A stretch of 64,000 bases of DNA from Atriophallophorus winterbourni (taxonomy: Eukaryota > Platyhelminthes > Trematoda > Plagiorchiida > Microphallidae): the NCBI GenBank assembly GCA_013407085.1, contig JACCGJ010010541.1, positions 40,929 through 104,928 of the forward strand, in the 5' to 3' direction. The notes under the pieces are model-generated. The model was given only the letters and a program-made list of their open reading frames with translations, searched no databases and was not told where the DNA came from. Position 1 is the first letter of the stretch. Every line of letters starts with the position of its first letter. The position numbers and the translations under genes are program-made. Below are positions 34,545 to 45,935 of the stretch, piece by piece.

Positions 34545-34610
34545 ATTCAAGAAGGACTTTGATTACCACTTTTCCCTTGTTTGAAGACTCAATGAAATTG
34601 ATGTTTATAT

Positions 34611-34655
34611 CTACACCTGATGACGGCAAACAGCCAAAAACCGATAGTGATGTGT
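34611..34655 (+). ncRNA. hammerhead ribozyme motif, decayed
   Basis: CTGATGA at 34617-34623, stem II GGC/GCC with an AAACA loop, but AAAA in place of GAAA at 34637-34640, then CCGATA and GTGATG. The lost G should abolish cleavage. Confidence 0.55.
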
Positions 34656-34829
34656 AAGAGATGGGAAGGTGAGCTTCTAAATATATTGGTCGTTTATAAG
34701 CGCCTTGAGTGCTTGACTAAGAATCACTTTGTGATTCTGTATTTTAACATTGTGGTTCTTAGCAAGATCCCTATTTAACAATGGCATACAAATATACCTT
34801 TCAAGACTCACTGAACTTGATCCTACTGT

Positions 34830-34872
34830 CTCCACTTGATGACTGTAAACAGTCAGAAACCGGTTTTGATGT
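34830..34872 (+). ncRNA. hammerhead ribozyme motif
   Basis: TTGATGA at 34836-34842 (first base changed), stem II ACTGT/AGTC with AAAC between, GAAAC at 34856-34860, and GGTT as the cleavage triplet. Stem I CCAC faces TTGATG and is weakened. Probably inactive. Confidence 0.55.
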
Positions 34873-34885
34873 GTAAAAGAAAACG

Positions 34886-35999
34886 ATGTGTGCTACACAA
34901 TATATTAAAACACTTCCGTGAAGACGATGATAATTGTTGCAACTTCTGTTTATTTATTTAGAAGGACATGGAACGAATACATTCAGATGACTGATTGTGA
35001 AATTTATCTCAGTCTGCTTTCTTATTTCGAAAGGACACATATTATTTCATGTAATGGTTTTGATGATATCCGAAAGCAAGATTATTGCACAGTAGATTGA
35101 TGAGGTAACCTATATTAACTCCTTCAGAATTCGTTCCATTCAATCGATTAGTTAAATACCTTCACTCAGTTCACGCAGTGTCCCTATTCGAGTTTACTCA
35201 AATTCTCTCTCAATTCACTATGCAATCAATTAATGAATTTTTTTGAAATATTTTATTGTTTAAATTTCGAACAGCGACCTTCTTGTTCTATTTCTAATTA
35301 ATTATTCAGGAACCTGTGGTTTTTGCTCCCAACACGAGGATTTTTTGATCATGACGAGAAAAGACCAAACATCATTGATCAAAATTTTATAACAAAATTA
35401 TAACAAAATATGTTCACAATACGTTTTCTGAATGTGGAAGTGAAATGTTTAGAAATGAATTCAAATTATTTATGCCCAACCGGGGGAAAAGATTTCGAGT
35501 AAAACGAGGAATGTTTGCGATATCAGTAGGAAGTCATAACGATATTTCACGACTTTGTGTTCTGCGGGAAAAATGAAATAAATATGAATTAGTGAAATTC
35601 TTAGAATTAATTCAGCTCAAATATTGTTTGCTACAAGGCATTTTGTGGGTCATGGAAAAGATATATTTTCGTTACTCTTGAAAGTTGGAATACTAGTTGT
35701 GCCTGGTCTTTGATGGACAAATTTAATTTCTATCTATGTTTAACCGAAGATAATATATATGCATCTCGTTTTGATTTTTCTCTGCAAAGCGAACTCCAGA
35801 TCTAATGTTACTAGCACTCGTTATTAAGGATATGTCGAACAGATTATGTACAACTTAGATGTTATTGTGATGGTTTAATTAATGGATCGCTTAATCGGTC
35901 GATTTTGAATATACGTATGAACACAATCAACAAAAATATCAAATTACAACAGGAGCTATAAAGATCTATACAATCATCAACAGGTGAAATTCAATAAAG
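34886..35999. other. non-coding stretch
   Basis: AT-rich sequence, no supported gene or recognised repeat. Confidence 0.45.
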
Positions 36000-36054
36000 T
36001 AACATCTTGTTTACCATTCTTCCATTATTTCAAGACGTGTATATTGATCGTAAT

Positions 36055-36100
36055 ATCCCTACCTGATGATTGCAAACAGAAAGAAACCGTTTATGGGGTG
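36055..36100 (+). ncRNA. hammerhead ribozyme motif
   Basis: CCCTAC then an intact CTGATGA at 36063-36069, stem II TTGC/GAAA (poorly paired), GAAAC at 36083-36087, then CGTTT and ATGGGG. Stem I (CCCTA/TGGGG) still pairs. Stem II decay suggests low activity. Confidence 0.55.
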
Positions 36101-36259
36101 TGTGTGTGTGATGGTAATGCATACAAATGAATATTTTGTTCAAGATCATGGGTTTAGGCCATGATGTGATTGAACCAACCTTATATAACAGTATCATGAA
36201 AACGCAACTTGCTTACCAATCATCTACTGTTTGAGGTGCATGCCGATCTTGATTTTACT

Positions 36260-36308
36260 GTCCATAACTGATGAGTGCAAACAGTACCAAACCGGTCTTG
36301 GGATGTGT
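36260..36308 (+). ncRNA. hammerhead ribozyme motif
   Basis: Intact CTGATGA at 36268-36274, stem II GTGC/GTAC with an AAACA loop (one G-T pair), CAAAC instead of GAAAC at 36288-36292, then GGTC with the cleavage site after 36297. The lost G of GAAA is probably inactivating. Confidence 0.55.
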
Positions 36309-36412
36309 GTGGGATGAATTTGGGGATAATGTGTACCATCTAACGAAGAATACGTTATATTTGGGTTTATAACATGTTCCGAATGTGCTTAGCCTAAACT
36401 CCACTTGCTTAC

Positions 36413-36627
36413 CTGACGAGCTGAAGGTGTAAGTTGCCAAAAATCCTCCTCTGGTACTCGCCTCATTAGAGAAAAACCTCACCAACAAACATGGGTTCTT
36501 CCACCTCAGGGATCTGGTTCGAAGTTGTTCCAGTTTTTGACAGTAGCGCAATTTCGGAATATGCACCAAATTTGAGAACATGCATGGACTTATTTCGACG
36601 TAATCAGCAGTTCCGTCAGTGGGACAC
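36413..36627 (-). CDS. CUB4, second exon
   Basis: A pyrimidine-rich acceptor ending TTTAAG precedes 36627, and donor GTAAGC follows 36413. The reading begins CPTDGTADYVEI, passes YCQKLEQL and ends NPCLLVRFFSNEAS, TRGGFLATYTFSSS. This is the C-terminal half of a CUB domain, with the typical hydrophobic strand, RGGF turn and aromatic Y-x-F end. One leading base completes an AGG codon with the exon at 40063-40234, and the exon ends in phase 1. The next exon was not identified. Secreted or extracellular location is inferred from the domain type. Confidence 0.82.
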
Positions 36628-37929
36628 CTTAAACAATAAGGAAGATTTGTTTAACAGTAAGTATTACGTTATTTGCAACTTAGAACCACTGTTGAAAGGA
36701 CGTGGATATTCCGTAAAACAATAAAACTAGATTTATCTGGCGTATTTTATGCAAGCATGTTTAAATTCCTATCCGCTAACCAAACACGGTGTGTCTCGCA
36801 TTTACGAAGAAAATTTGTAACATTCGAATAAAGAAAACGATAAAACATACAATCGTGATAAATCGTGAGAGAAATATCTTAGAAGGAGAAATGCGAAGTT
36901 CACCCACAGTTTGAACAAATATCGTTTGCTTAACAAGCATTAAATGTGTTGAAACAAGTGGCCATTCTGGTTTAAAATGATCAAATTTCCGTGTACCAGG
37001 AATATAAAATATAAAAAAACAGAAAAGCTTCTCCTGAAACTCAGCTTTGACGACGTTAAAAGTCAATGTAAAATATTGCGAACGGGTTTATTTGTCCCCT
37101 ATTCATCACTAAAGAGTCACAGTTGTAGCAAAGAGCCTCGGCTCAGGATTCTATGTGGATAAGGTTTGGACGATATTTATGGGCCCACTAAAATTGCAAT
37201 AAAACTGCATGCCATGAACGTATGATTTATCTGTTTCGAGAGTACGGAAGCTTACTATGATCTGACAAAATCAACAAACACAAAGATCCCGCTTCTAGAG
37301 TTGGCACACTTTCGTGACTCAATTACAAATGCTCAATCATTGATGTGGAAATCGATATAGTCACTGTACTTAATTACATAATCATATGCTGTTAAGGATG
37401 CATCTAATCGTTGTACTTTAGTATGCCGATGAGTCTATATGACCATTGCTAAGCATCGATTTCCTTCGAATGATGATATACAGATGATAGACTTCTACAA
37501 ACTCGACAGGGTATCAGTTTTTTACAGTTATTTTCCAACTATGTTTGGTACTTATTTTACTTCCAACTAAAACATGGAAGCTGTGTTGAGGACATTCACC
37601 AGAATCCGCAAACGCGGTTGTAATTTGAAATTGAACCGCTCAACCGAACTTTTTACGCCCTTTCCACGGTGATAACAAGTACTCCACAGCATTTTACTGA
37701 GTGTCTATCGATAATAAATAATCCTTACTGACCGAATTTCAACTAATTGACGATTAAAACACAAGAATTAGAATGAATACAGAAATTAATCAATATCAAA
37801 CCTTAATCAAAAACAAAAATCAATGTCACTTGTTATTGTTATTGTTGGTGAAGATCATGACACTTCATAGACTGATAGTATCTGGACACATTAGTTCGGT
37901 TGATGAATTTTGATCGTTATTGCCTTACA
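36628..37929. other. intron sequence, no other feature
   Basis: Part of the intron between the two CUB4 exons. AT-rich; no repeat family recognised. Confidence 0.5.
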
Positions 37930-38312
37930 ATTAGGAAGTTGACCATTGGGCAGACTACAGTTGCGGTACAAAGACGTTTGCAAAGGAGATATGAAAGCTC
38001 TTGGCTTTGACCCGGCAAGTTGGGAAGAACTTTCTCTTGACCGCTCACGTTGGAAGCATTGTGAAAAGCGTCGTCCGCAAGCTGGGGAGCATCAGATACA
38101 GCTCTTGGCTGCTGAACGCAGATCACGCCACCGGCGTGCAACTGACGCCCTACAACCGAGTTCTGACTATTGTTGCAAGCACTGCGGGAGCGATTGTTCC
38201 TCCCGAATCGCACTGTTTATTCATTCAAAAAGCTGTAGAACATGAACATTCACGCGATTGTGATGTACATCCACGGTCGACATCGACCGCAGGAGGCCAA
38301 CGACGATTGCCT
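37930..38312 (+). mobile_element. 3' end of a LINE whose ORF2 ends in a zinc finger
   Basis: The plus-strand frame 37946-38245 reads LRYKDVCKGDMKALGFD, WEELSLDRSRWK and then CKHCGSDCSSRI with a distal HSKSC, a C-terminal Cx2C...Hx4C finger. This tail is familiar from reverse transcriptases of RTE-like or related LINEs in many animals. The 3' end is GTCGACATCGACCG, GGAGGCCAAC. It is 5'-truncated, with only the last 100 residues left. It is the best copy of a family with four other fragments in this window (1329-1406, 40490-40815, 43985-44410, 46525-46790). Confidence 0.75.
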
Positions 38313-38639
38313 TAGCTCTACTCATACAAGAGCTCAAAGACTAGCTTCATCTTCAGGCAAACTCAATGTACACTTACAAATTCACCTGCTTTGTGATGCG
38401 CGATATATTGGCAGTACGACCTGACACTTGGTAAAGCAAATGTCTAAATGGGTTTACTGTCATTCACATGTTTCCAAAAACGTGACACGAGGACTGTGAT
38501 GGAATATTTCGAGTACTGCTGAGGCAAAAGCGATCAATATATATCCACCGAACCTATGTGTGCAAAATCGATTAGTTGGCGATTTCTAATTCCCTTGGCC
38601 AACAACTACATCGATAGAACCAGCTTGAGCAACAACATG
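38313..38639. other. intron sequence between two LINE fragments
   Basis: No feature recognised. Confidence 0.4.
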
Positions 38640-39415
38640 TGATTTTTGTTTTTGTTTGATTTACTTGACTTAATCCCTTGAGTTCCTGGAGGAACATAGG
38701 GCCTCGGCAACTTGTCTCCACTTTGGTCTGTCCATAGCAGCCAGTGTGATGTCGTTCCAGTTAAGTCCACACTTGCGGATTTCCTTTTCACACGAGCGCT
38801 TCCAAGATAGCCTTGGGCGTCCGACCCGTGACTTCCCGATTGGGTTCCATACCAGAGCATGACGCGTGATGTCATCATAAGGTTTCCGCAAGGTTTGCCA
38901 CAGGTCTTGATTCCTTATCTTTTCTGGCCATTTTACCCCAATAATTCGACGAAGGCAATTATTGTGGAATGATTGCAAGCGGCCAGAAGACTTTGCTGTC
39001 ACTCGCCAGGTTTCCGATCCATAGAGTAGCACGGATTTGACGTTGCTTCTGAATATACGGAGTTTCGTGCGTTTTGATAGAACCTTCGACTCCCAAATTG
39101 GTTTCAAAGCTATGAACGCGTATCTTGCTTTGCCGATTCTGGCGACTATGTCTTCGTCCGTGCCACCACTTATTGAAACAATGCTGCCGATGTAGACGAA
39201 TTGCGTGACGTCTTTGACTGCTTTACCATTGATGGTGATTGATGGGTGCTCATCAGTTAGCACACGGAGGACTTCTGTTTTTTCGGTATTCACGCGTAGT
39301 CCTGCATATGAAGCAAAGTGTGCTAGTCTGTCGGTCTTTCTCTGAAGACGTTGGGGGTCACGTGATATCAAGCAGACATCATCAGCGTATTCCAGATCCT
39401 CCAAATGCTCGGATC
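38640..39415 (-). mobile_element. 5'-truncated RTE-like LINE (reverse transcriptase C-terminal half)
   Basis: An uninterrupted minus-strand frame from about 39404 to 38670 starts at LEYADDVCLIS, so the copy begins exactly at the catalytic pair. It continues with FVYIGSIVSISGGTDEDI, LLYGSETWRVT and the C-terminal RPRLSWKRSCEKEI and LCSSRNSRD. The 3' end is TCAAGTAAATCAAACAAAAAC. It is closer to the element at 30013-33080 than to that at 10541-14336, but a distinct family. The open frame suggests a recent insertion. Lacking endonuclease and most of the polymerase, it is inactive. Confidence 0.85.
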
Positions 39416-40062
39416 AAATTCTTTTTTTCTTTCTTTTTCTTCCATTTTCGTATGCGGATATCGTAATGCTTGATGTCAAATACTGAAAAGGATATTCGTT
39501 CCTGCTAATTATGTTTTTGTTGATAAAATTGCAAATTTTTAGTAACGATTATGTTTGTATTTTTCAACTCTCTTGACCAACGCAATTCACGAGGTCACAC
39601 TTAATTACGGTTAATTCACACCAGCCCAATTGGTTAACAAATTTCAATTGACGCATCGATTTTTTTAAATGCCTAACATAACCATTGTGGACATATATTC
39701 ATGAGTGAATTATAGAATCTAGAGCGGAATATTGAAGACTAATCCTTAGAATGAACTCCTACTCAACGAAAACACGTTACTTGTTCCCCGTTCAATGTCA
39801 GATTGAAATTCGACGAAATCGAACAAGCTCGCATAGGATCTATGATTATTGTTCAAATTTCAGAACAATATTCAAATCACATTTTTTGTATTTGTTTCGA
39901 ATTTCTTCTCAAAGGGGACGATACCGAGACTCCCACTGTCATATTTCCTACGAGAGTATTCCATTGAAAACGTGCAATCATGCATTCAAAATTAACCTAG
40001 GAGGAAACATTTACTAAGGCTAGACATTTCAAAGATTTTAAATTCGAACAATATTTGCTCAC
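39416..40062. other. intron sequence
   Basis: Includes a C/T-rich run at about 39420-39445. No coding support for the 88-codon plus-strand frame at 39751-40017. Confidence 0.4.
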
Positions 40063-40234
40063 CTTATAGACGGGCTGTCAACATCAAAATCAATGAAGTG
40101 AATTGTGATTTCCTCGTTCGGTTTTCCAACGAGAGTGAATTCGCATTGAATATCCGGAGGATAGGCCCCGGGATAGTTAGGAGATGAGAAGTTTCCGATG
40201 AGCGAATCTGTACTTGAAAAGTGAAAGTTGCAAC
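40063..40234 (-). CDS. CUB4, first exon
   Basis: Acceptor TTTGCCTTGCAG and donor GTGAGC bound the exon. It reads CNFHFSSTDSLIGNFSSPNYPGAYPPD, split here only for description into the first cysteine, the G-x-F-SSPNYP signature and the Y-P turn. IQCEFTLVGKPNEEI follows with the second cysteine and the hydrophobic strand, then IHFIDFDVD. This is the clearest CUB N-terminal half of the gene. It starts with two bases (phase 1 in) and ends phase 2, matching its neighbours at 48444 and 36627. Confidence 0.88.
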
Positions 40235-40489
40235 CTGCAAGGCAAATACAAATGCAGACATGTAACAGAATGTTATATTGATACATTTGACCAGGAACGG
40301 GAAGTGTTTCCTCGTTGCACCTCTTACTAATTTTTAATGAAGATATTTCAAATGAAAGGGTCTATTCTATAGCCCCTGAAATATGTATGTTCACCCCATT
40401 GCGAAAAATCCGCCTAGGGTTATATCTACAGACAGAAAAACGGTCCTGTTTCAAATGAATTTCTTTGTGAAGAGTTTAAACATGAATGT

Positions 40490-40815
40490 TATGAAGATGT
40501 TCGCGAAATAGAAATGAAAGCTCTTGACATTGACTCTACGATTGGGAAGAACTTGCTTTTAAGAAATCACTTTGATGACACGGTTTGAAGTGTCGTCTTC
40601 AAGCTAGGAATCAGCAGAAACTGCTCTTAACTGCTGAACGTAAATCAAACCAAAAACCTACAAATGTTACGCTTGACAGTTTACGGCCTATCGCGGAGAA
40701 GATCGCTGCTCCTAAGTAAATTTGTTTAGTCATTCGAAACGTTGTGTAGCATCAGGTCATCGTAAGCTGGTGATATACATCTTAATCGACATGAATAGAA
40801 AGAAACCAACAACAT
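40490..40815 (+). mobile_element. decayed copy of the zinc-finger-tailed LINE 3' end
   Basis: Aligns with 37980-38312: ATGAAAGCTCTTGACATTGA, TGGGAAGAACTT, GTCGTCTTCAAGC, TGCTGAACG and finally ACCAACAACATTG. It has many substitutions and stops in all frames, so it is older than the copy at 37930. Confidence 0.65.
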
Positions 40816-41395
40816 TGTTGAACTTGGAGACATTGATATACTTTTATTTCCCTTGAACTTTCTTTGAGGATTATTCGGAGTCGTTTTTTAAATGTGACCT
40901 ACTTTGATAATATCGATGAGAAGTGTAAATTTGGGAAGCTATAGCAAATGAATATTTTTCAATATCTCCAAATTGTGTTGTTCACCTCTCATTATTACCT
41001 TCGTGTATATAGGAACTTTTTACTAGTGCTATGTTGTAGACTACACTGAGTGTTATGGACCTGGATTTTCTGGCTGGTTCCTCAATTGTCTGCTCACAAC
41101 TACATTCTTGAGGTCATGTCACGCAGTCACAAACGCATTAACAAGAAGGCACGAAGTAATTGCGAAACGAAACCGTAACGTGAACATTTTATTAGAAGTG
41201 TAACAGCATATTTGTATCTTTAAAAGACCCTCAGATATGGTTGTCTAATTCATAAAACAAATTGCTGACCCAACAACATTCCAGCGACTACCTCATTAGT
41301 TGTTTCCATCTTTGACAATAACGCAATGGCCGTAGGCTAGAAAGCCAAATTTGAGTAGCATTTGGCTTGGCGAACAGGCTCGCTGCGTTGATCGA
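40816..41395. other. intron sequence
   Basis: No feature recognised. Confidence 0.4.
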
Positions 41396-43350
41396 CTAAG
41401 TTCAAAGTAATTCAAAGTTTTAATGGTCCAAAATGCAAATACTTTACAGTAACCATATATTAAAATATAGGGAATGCGTAAAAACAAGAAATATTGTAAG
41501 TCAGCTTGTGTATTCAGGTGCGAGGTTGGATTTGGTCAACATATAATTGTCAAGTTCCGCCTTGAACATGTTTAGGCTTGATGCACAAATGATATGTGGG
41601 GACAGAGAGTTCCATATAAAAAATCGCGGACACCAAAGAAAAACCTTTGAAAATTTGATCTAGAGTGTGGAATAATTAACTTGTAGTCCTGCGATCTTCT
41701 ACCACCTGCTTCTTACCGATGAAACAAGTGTTCAAGCGGGTGATCCAATGTATGCAGAATGTTGAACAGCTGGATCAAGTAACTCCTGAGACGACGGTAC
41801 GAAAAGTCAAACAGGTTCAGAGTTGCAATCCTCTCCTCGTATGGCCTGTTATGTAATCCGGTCACCATGTTTGTAGCGCGGTTTGTATACGCGTTGCAAC
41901 AAGTTCAAGTCTTTTTGTAACCATGGGGACCAAGCATGAACAGCGTACTCCATTGTTGGTCTGATATAGGTGTTAATTATCCGTGGGAGTATCTGCTTTG
42001 TGAAACTACCAAAGATCCTTTTGAACAGTGCTAATCTTTGACAGGACTTTTTGTATACCACAGAAAACTGCTGTGAAGATTTCAAGTTACTGCTAATCCA
42101 CAAACCCAGGTCTTTCTCTTCCGTAACCCATGGAAGTTGCTGAGTTCCCAGAGAGTATGTGAATTCCAACGATTTACCGACATTTATCATTTTACATTTT
42201 TGGATGTTGAATGGTAGGCAGTTTCGCAAGGACGACGTATGAAGTGTTTCGGGATCTTTTTGTAGAATTTGGCAATCTTCTATGGTGCGTACGCTAGTCC
42301 AGACTTTGATGTCATCCGCAAATAAAATAATTTTGCTGCGTACTATTTCAGGTATATCGTTCGCGTACACCAGGAAGAGTATTGACCTCAAGACTTGGCC
42401 TTGAGGTACGGCACTTGTAACCTCTACTGGGCTGGATAGTGCCCCATCAACTCTAACCCTGATGACTCTACTAGTCAAGTAATCTTGTATCCAGGCCAAT
42501 AATATTCCCGCCTACCCCGAGCTGCTCTAATTTTTGTAGCAGTATGCTGTGGTTAACAAAGTCAAGGCTTCAGACATCCAAGTAACAAGCATGGATAGGG
42601 TATCCATCATCCACGGCTCGAGTCCAGTTATCAAGAGACATGAGAAGATTGGTGAGACAGGAGTGTCTTGTTCTGAATCCGTGCTGTTCTATGAAAAGAA
42701 GTTTATTTTGTTCCAAATGCTTGATAATTTCGTCAGCTACAAATCGTTCGAGAACTTTAGAGACCACTGGCAACAACGTGACTGGTCTGTAGTAAGACAC
42801 ATCGGATTGGTTCCCGCCTTTGTATTCGGAGTGATTAATCCACTTTTCGAGTCAGTATGAACCTCGCTACAACTCAGTGACAGGTTAAAAAGATCAGAGA
42901 GTGGTGAGAATGAAGCATGGGCTCATTGTTTCAGTAGGAAAGGTGTTATTTCATCAGCACCCAGGGATATCTTGTATTTAACCTGATTAGCATTAGCAGG
43001 ACACACTCGGGTTTCACCGCAAGTTTGTCTATTGTGTTAATTTGTGATCTGACGCCGGCATATCAAAACATAAACGCTCGTTAGAGTAGAACACTCGAGT
43101 AGAATTGAGTGAGTTCGTTGGCGGCTTCGAGAGTATTGAATGTAGTTCCAGTCGTAGTAAGTAAAGCGAAAACGCCTGGCTTAGCTATGGCCTTTCTGTT
43201 CACGATCCGGAAGAGGGGCTTCGAATTTCGTTCGATTGTATCCATCAGATTGATTTAATACTCTTTTTTTCTCTCGGACAAATTTAGTAGATGATCGATC
43301 TCGAGTTGAACCAGACTGGTGGTCACCTGACACTAACTCATAAAAACCAC
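41396..43350 (-). mobile_element. CR1-like LINE, reverse transcriptase ORF and 3' end, broken
   Basis: About 1.95 kb on the minus strand. The region ahead of the polymerase reads NRKAIAKPGVFAL and FNTLEAANELTQFYSSV (about 43200-43085). SYYRPVTLLPVVSKVLERFVADEI and QHGFRTRHSC follow (42800-42570), then VPQGQVLRSILFLVYANDIPE, ILFADDIKVW (catalytic pair, about 42330), EEKDLGLWISSNLKSS and AVHAWSPWLQKDLNLLQRV. C-terminal motifs (RRLRSYLIQLFNIL, IPHSRSNFQRFFFGV) continue in broken frames to a 3' end with AATTCAAAG units near 41400-41425. It is an intron insertion in the CUB gene in the same orientation. At least three breaks make it inactive. Confidence 0.85.
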
Positions 43351-43984
43351 AGATTGCTAGCAAACAATATTTACGAAATATTCAATTGAACCCACCGTCT
43401 CACAGTTCCAATTGACATTTTGTGCAGTATTTTAATTTTCATCTTGTCTTTTCCTTCTTTTAAATTCAAACGTTATCTGGCTCTCAAATTTATAATGGTT
43501 CTTAGTAAGTTTTTTTGTATTGCGAATGTTTTGTGACAATTAAACGCTGCATCTCATTCATTCGACCTGCAACTTTTATCTTTTATGGTATGTATTCAAT
43601 TATATTTCATAGAAATATTTGTTTGGTATTAGCGATTTAACCCTATCATTCTAGTGGGGATCATTAATCAAGCGATGTAAGATTGTTCCAAATCTGAGTT
43701 GACATCAGATGTGGCAGGAGAGCACGTATCGTTTCACTATACAATTTCCTTTGCATATTGTACACGAGGCTATTACCTTCATTGACTGAATGAAGGCTAA
43801 ATTGTCACGGCTATCTTACAAATGTAATACATTATTGAAAGCGAAAGTTTATAATGTATTCGCCAACTGAGAATACTCACCATTTTGTTTTTTCCCGAAC
43901 GGCGCAACAACCGAAATATCTGGAATCAACAAGAAAGCAGTTTATGTGTACACGAAATGCTATATTAAAAATCAGATCAGTTTT
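43351..43984. other. intron sequence
   Basis: No feature recognised. Confidence 0.4.
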
Positions 43985-44410
43985 TTTTCCTGGCGGCGCC
44001 GCCAACGCTGGCTTAATCATGTGTACAGAATGAAAAATGGTCGTTTTAAAAATAATCTACTCTATGATGAGTTGAAATCGGAAATTCGAACACACTTGTG
44101 GTACAAAGACAGACAGAAATGAAAGCTGTTGACATAGACCTTACTTGTTAGGAGGAATTTGCTATCGACTGCTCACTTTGGAAACACTGTGTAAAGCATC
44201 GTCTTCAAACCGGGAAGAGTAAGCACTGCTTTAATCCTGGATCACTACGTCAATGTGTAACTGACATCGTTTGTTCGAGTACTACCTATTGCTGTGAGTC
44301 CTGCGGAAGAGATTGCCTATCCCGAAGCAAAGCTATGCAGCATGGAAACTTCTTGCGTCTTTGAGGTATACTCAACACCGATACCGATCGTAGGAGGCCA
44401 AAAACATTCT
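43985..44410 (+). mobile_element. decayed copy of the zinc-finger-tailed LINE 3' end, slightly longer
   Basis: Begins with a RRRQRWLNHVYRM-like reading (about 43990), the arginine-rich W-x-x-H block that precedes the C-terminus in these reverse transcriptases. Fragments matching 37980-38312 follow: GAAATGAAAGCTGTTGACAT, GACTGCTCACTTTGGAAACA, TGTGAGTCCTGCGGAAGAGATTG and CGTAGGAGGCCAA. It has stops in all frames. Confidence 0.65.
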
Positions 44411-45254
44411 CTTGTCGCTCATCTATAAACTGGTCTGCTAGAAAATTACTTTTCCAAATCAATTAATTCCAGTTGCATCTTGAAGAAAACTAGTTGCAGA
44501 GTTAGTCGAAACTTAAATGACTGTTTCAAAAATAGAAATTGTAATTTTGTCTAATTTAAACCACAAATGATTACAACAAATTTAACACTCACCGTCGTTC
44601 CAATCAAATAAAACCTCTTCCTAGATATTAGGGGAAAGTAGCGTGCTTATTGCTAACATTTTGACGAGAAAAACAAAAAACATCACGCTTGTTTTGAGCA
44701 TAAACGTTGCAACTTTGAAAGGAAACATCACTAATTCAATTTTTACCAGTTGTGTCACAATGATTGATAGACAAACAGACCGATTACGTCCTAATGAATT
44801 GGGGTAAATTTGATTGCCAACGGAAAATCGTACGTCTCGTTCATATCACACGTTATTCTGATGGGGTTTGCTCAGAGAAATATTATTTCCAAAATGAATA
44901 TTTAAATGATTTTGATTCTTATGACACATTTGGTCGAGTATGTTGAAATTCGACTAGACGACAATTTTAGTGAAGGAGCTTCAAGCTTCAAAATTTTTGG
45001 TGAAATAAACAAATAGACGTACAATGCTATGGGATATATGAATGAAAGTTAAACAATACGTTACTTTTGTGTTTGCTTCCGTGTATGTCAAAGGAGGAGC
45101 TAAAGTAATTCCAATTGTGACAAGGAGGGAGGAAGTCTTGACCGGAAATATATGTTTGGGTATATTTGTTTTTCCAAGTGTGTGTAAATAGTAATCACTC
45201 TGGGATTTCAGTGAACAAAGGCCAGAACAGTATTATTCAACATAAAAGAGTGTA
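44411..45254. other. intron sequence
   Basis: A 60-codon plus-strand frame at 44764-44946 has no recognisable domain. Nothing else seen. Confidence 0.4.
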
Positions 45255-45745
45255 ACGTTTGCTTGAACATCATTTCGTTCCACAAAACGCATACAATGAC
45301 TGCGGAAAGTTGCGGCGACAGTTTAATCGTGAATGTGGGATTTGAAGAGACTGGTTGTGACTGCGGGTCGGGAGATTTGAACCAATATACAATAGATCTC
45401 TGAGTATGTCAGCTCTGAAGCGTCTGCGGTCGAGTGTGCACAATCCCAGTCTAGTCAGTCGCCGCCCTAAGGGTAGACTATGTTATCCGGTAACCATTAT
45501 TATTTATCTTTTTCTATCCATGGTGTCTTAAAATTCCTTTTAGTAAGCCGAGCACACGCGATGATAGCCTCGCACTGCAGACTGTTTTTTTAATTTCCGC
45601 ACACCCAGATACCGAAATCATTCTCTGATATACTCCACTCAATCGTGTGGCTGCCAAGTATGTACGAGAAAGGGAAGGGTTTCCCAACTTGCAACAGTTG
45701 GCACTTGCGCAAGTTGAAGGGCACCTTGAATTGAATTGACCACTA
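45255..45745 (-). mobile_element. CR1-like LINE 3' fragment, decayed
   Basis: Minus-strand readings FNLRKCQLLQVGKPFPFSY, NDFGIWVCGN, then a gap and DRRRFRADILRDLLYI and LQIPHSRLNCRRNFPQ, in the order of the C-terminal third of a CR1-clade ORF2. An internal deletion and several stops separate the blocks. The blocks match the copy at 22617-23405 in type. Confidence 0.7.
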
Positions 45746-45754
45746 GTGCAGCTT

Positions 45755-45935
45755 ATTTAAGTTGTACGAACCCTACGCAACAGTGGCATTCAAGTATAAC
45801 GTTGTTTACCATGTATCCACTGTTTCAAGGCTTATTGAACCTAATCTTACTGTCTGCACCTGATGACGGCAAACGGCCAGAAACCGGTAGTGGAGTGTAA
45901 TTTCGGGGGATGTGAGCAACAAATCTGTTTTTAAA
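45755..45935 (+). repeat. retrozyme-like repeat, subfamily B
   Basis: Unit body (CGAACCCTACGCAACAGTGGCATTCAAG, TTTACC, CCACTGTTTCAAGGCTTATTGAACC) followed by a hammerhead at 45851-45897 and the beginning of the next unit (GTGGAGTGTAA, GGGGGATGTGAGCAACA). It is truncated at both ends, but the ribozyme core is intact. Confidence 0.75.
45851..45897 (+). ncRNA. hammerhead ribozyme, conserved core intact
   Basis: CTGATGA at 45860-45866, stem II GGC/GCC with AAACG between, GAAAC at 45880-45884, cleavage triplet GTA at 45887-45889, then GTGGAG. Stem I: GCAC pairs with GTG plus one further A-T beyond a mismatch. Type I topology with a minimal stem III. Confidence 0.7.

Larger units (their letters stand above)
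34545..34885 (+). repeat. retrozyme-like dimer, subfamily B (one full and one partial unit)
   Basis: A partial unit ends in a hammerhead at 34611-34655. A full unit of roughly 220 bp follows (AGTGCTTGACTAAGAATCA, GTGATTCTGT, AACCCTATTTAACA-like, CTCACTGAACTTGATCCTACTGTC) and ends in a second hammerhead at 34830-34872. Head-to-tail order is as in the other dimers. The poly-unit layout is what rolling-circle or tandem RNA intermediates would give; that is inference. Confidence 0.7.
36000..36315 (+). repeat. retrozyme-like dimer, subfamily A
   Basis: A partial unit ends in the hammerhead at 36055-36100. A complete unit of about 205 bp follows, beginning GGGGTGTGTGTGTGTGATGG and running through TGCATACAAATGA, GGGTTTAGGCC, CCAACCTTATATAACAG and CTACTGTTTGAGG to the second hammerhead at 36260-36308. 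It lies in the region downstream of CUB exon 36413-36627, on the opposite strand. Confidence 0.7.

Noticed and set aside
36491..36724. Plus-strand 77-codon frame
   Set aside because: Antisense shadow of the CUB4 second exon, which has matching splice sites and phase.
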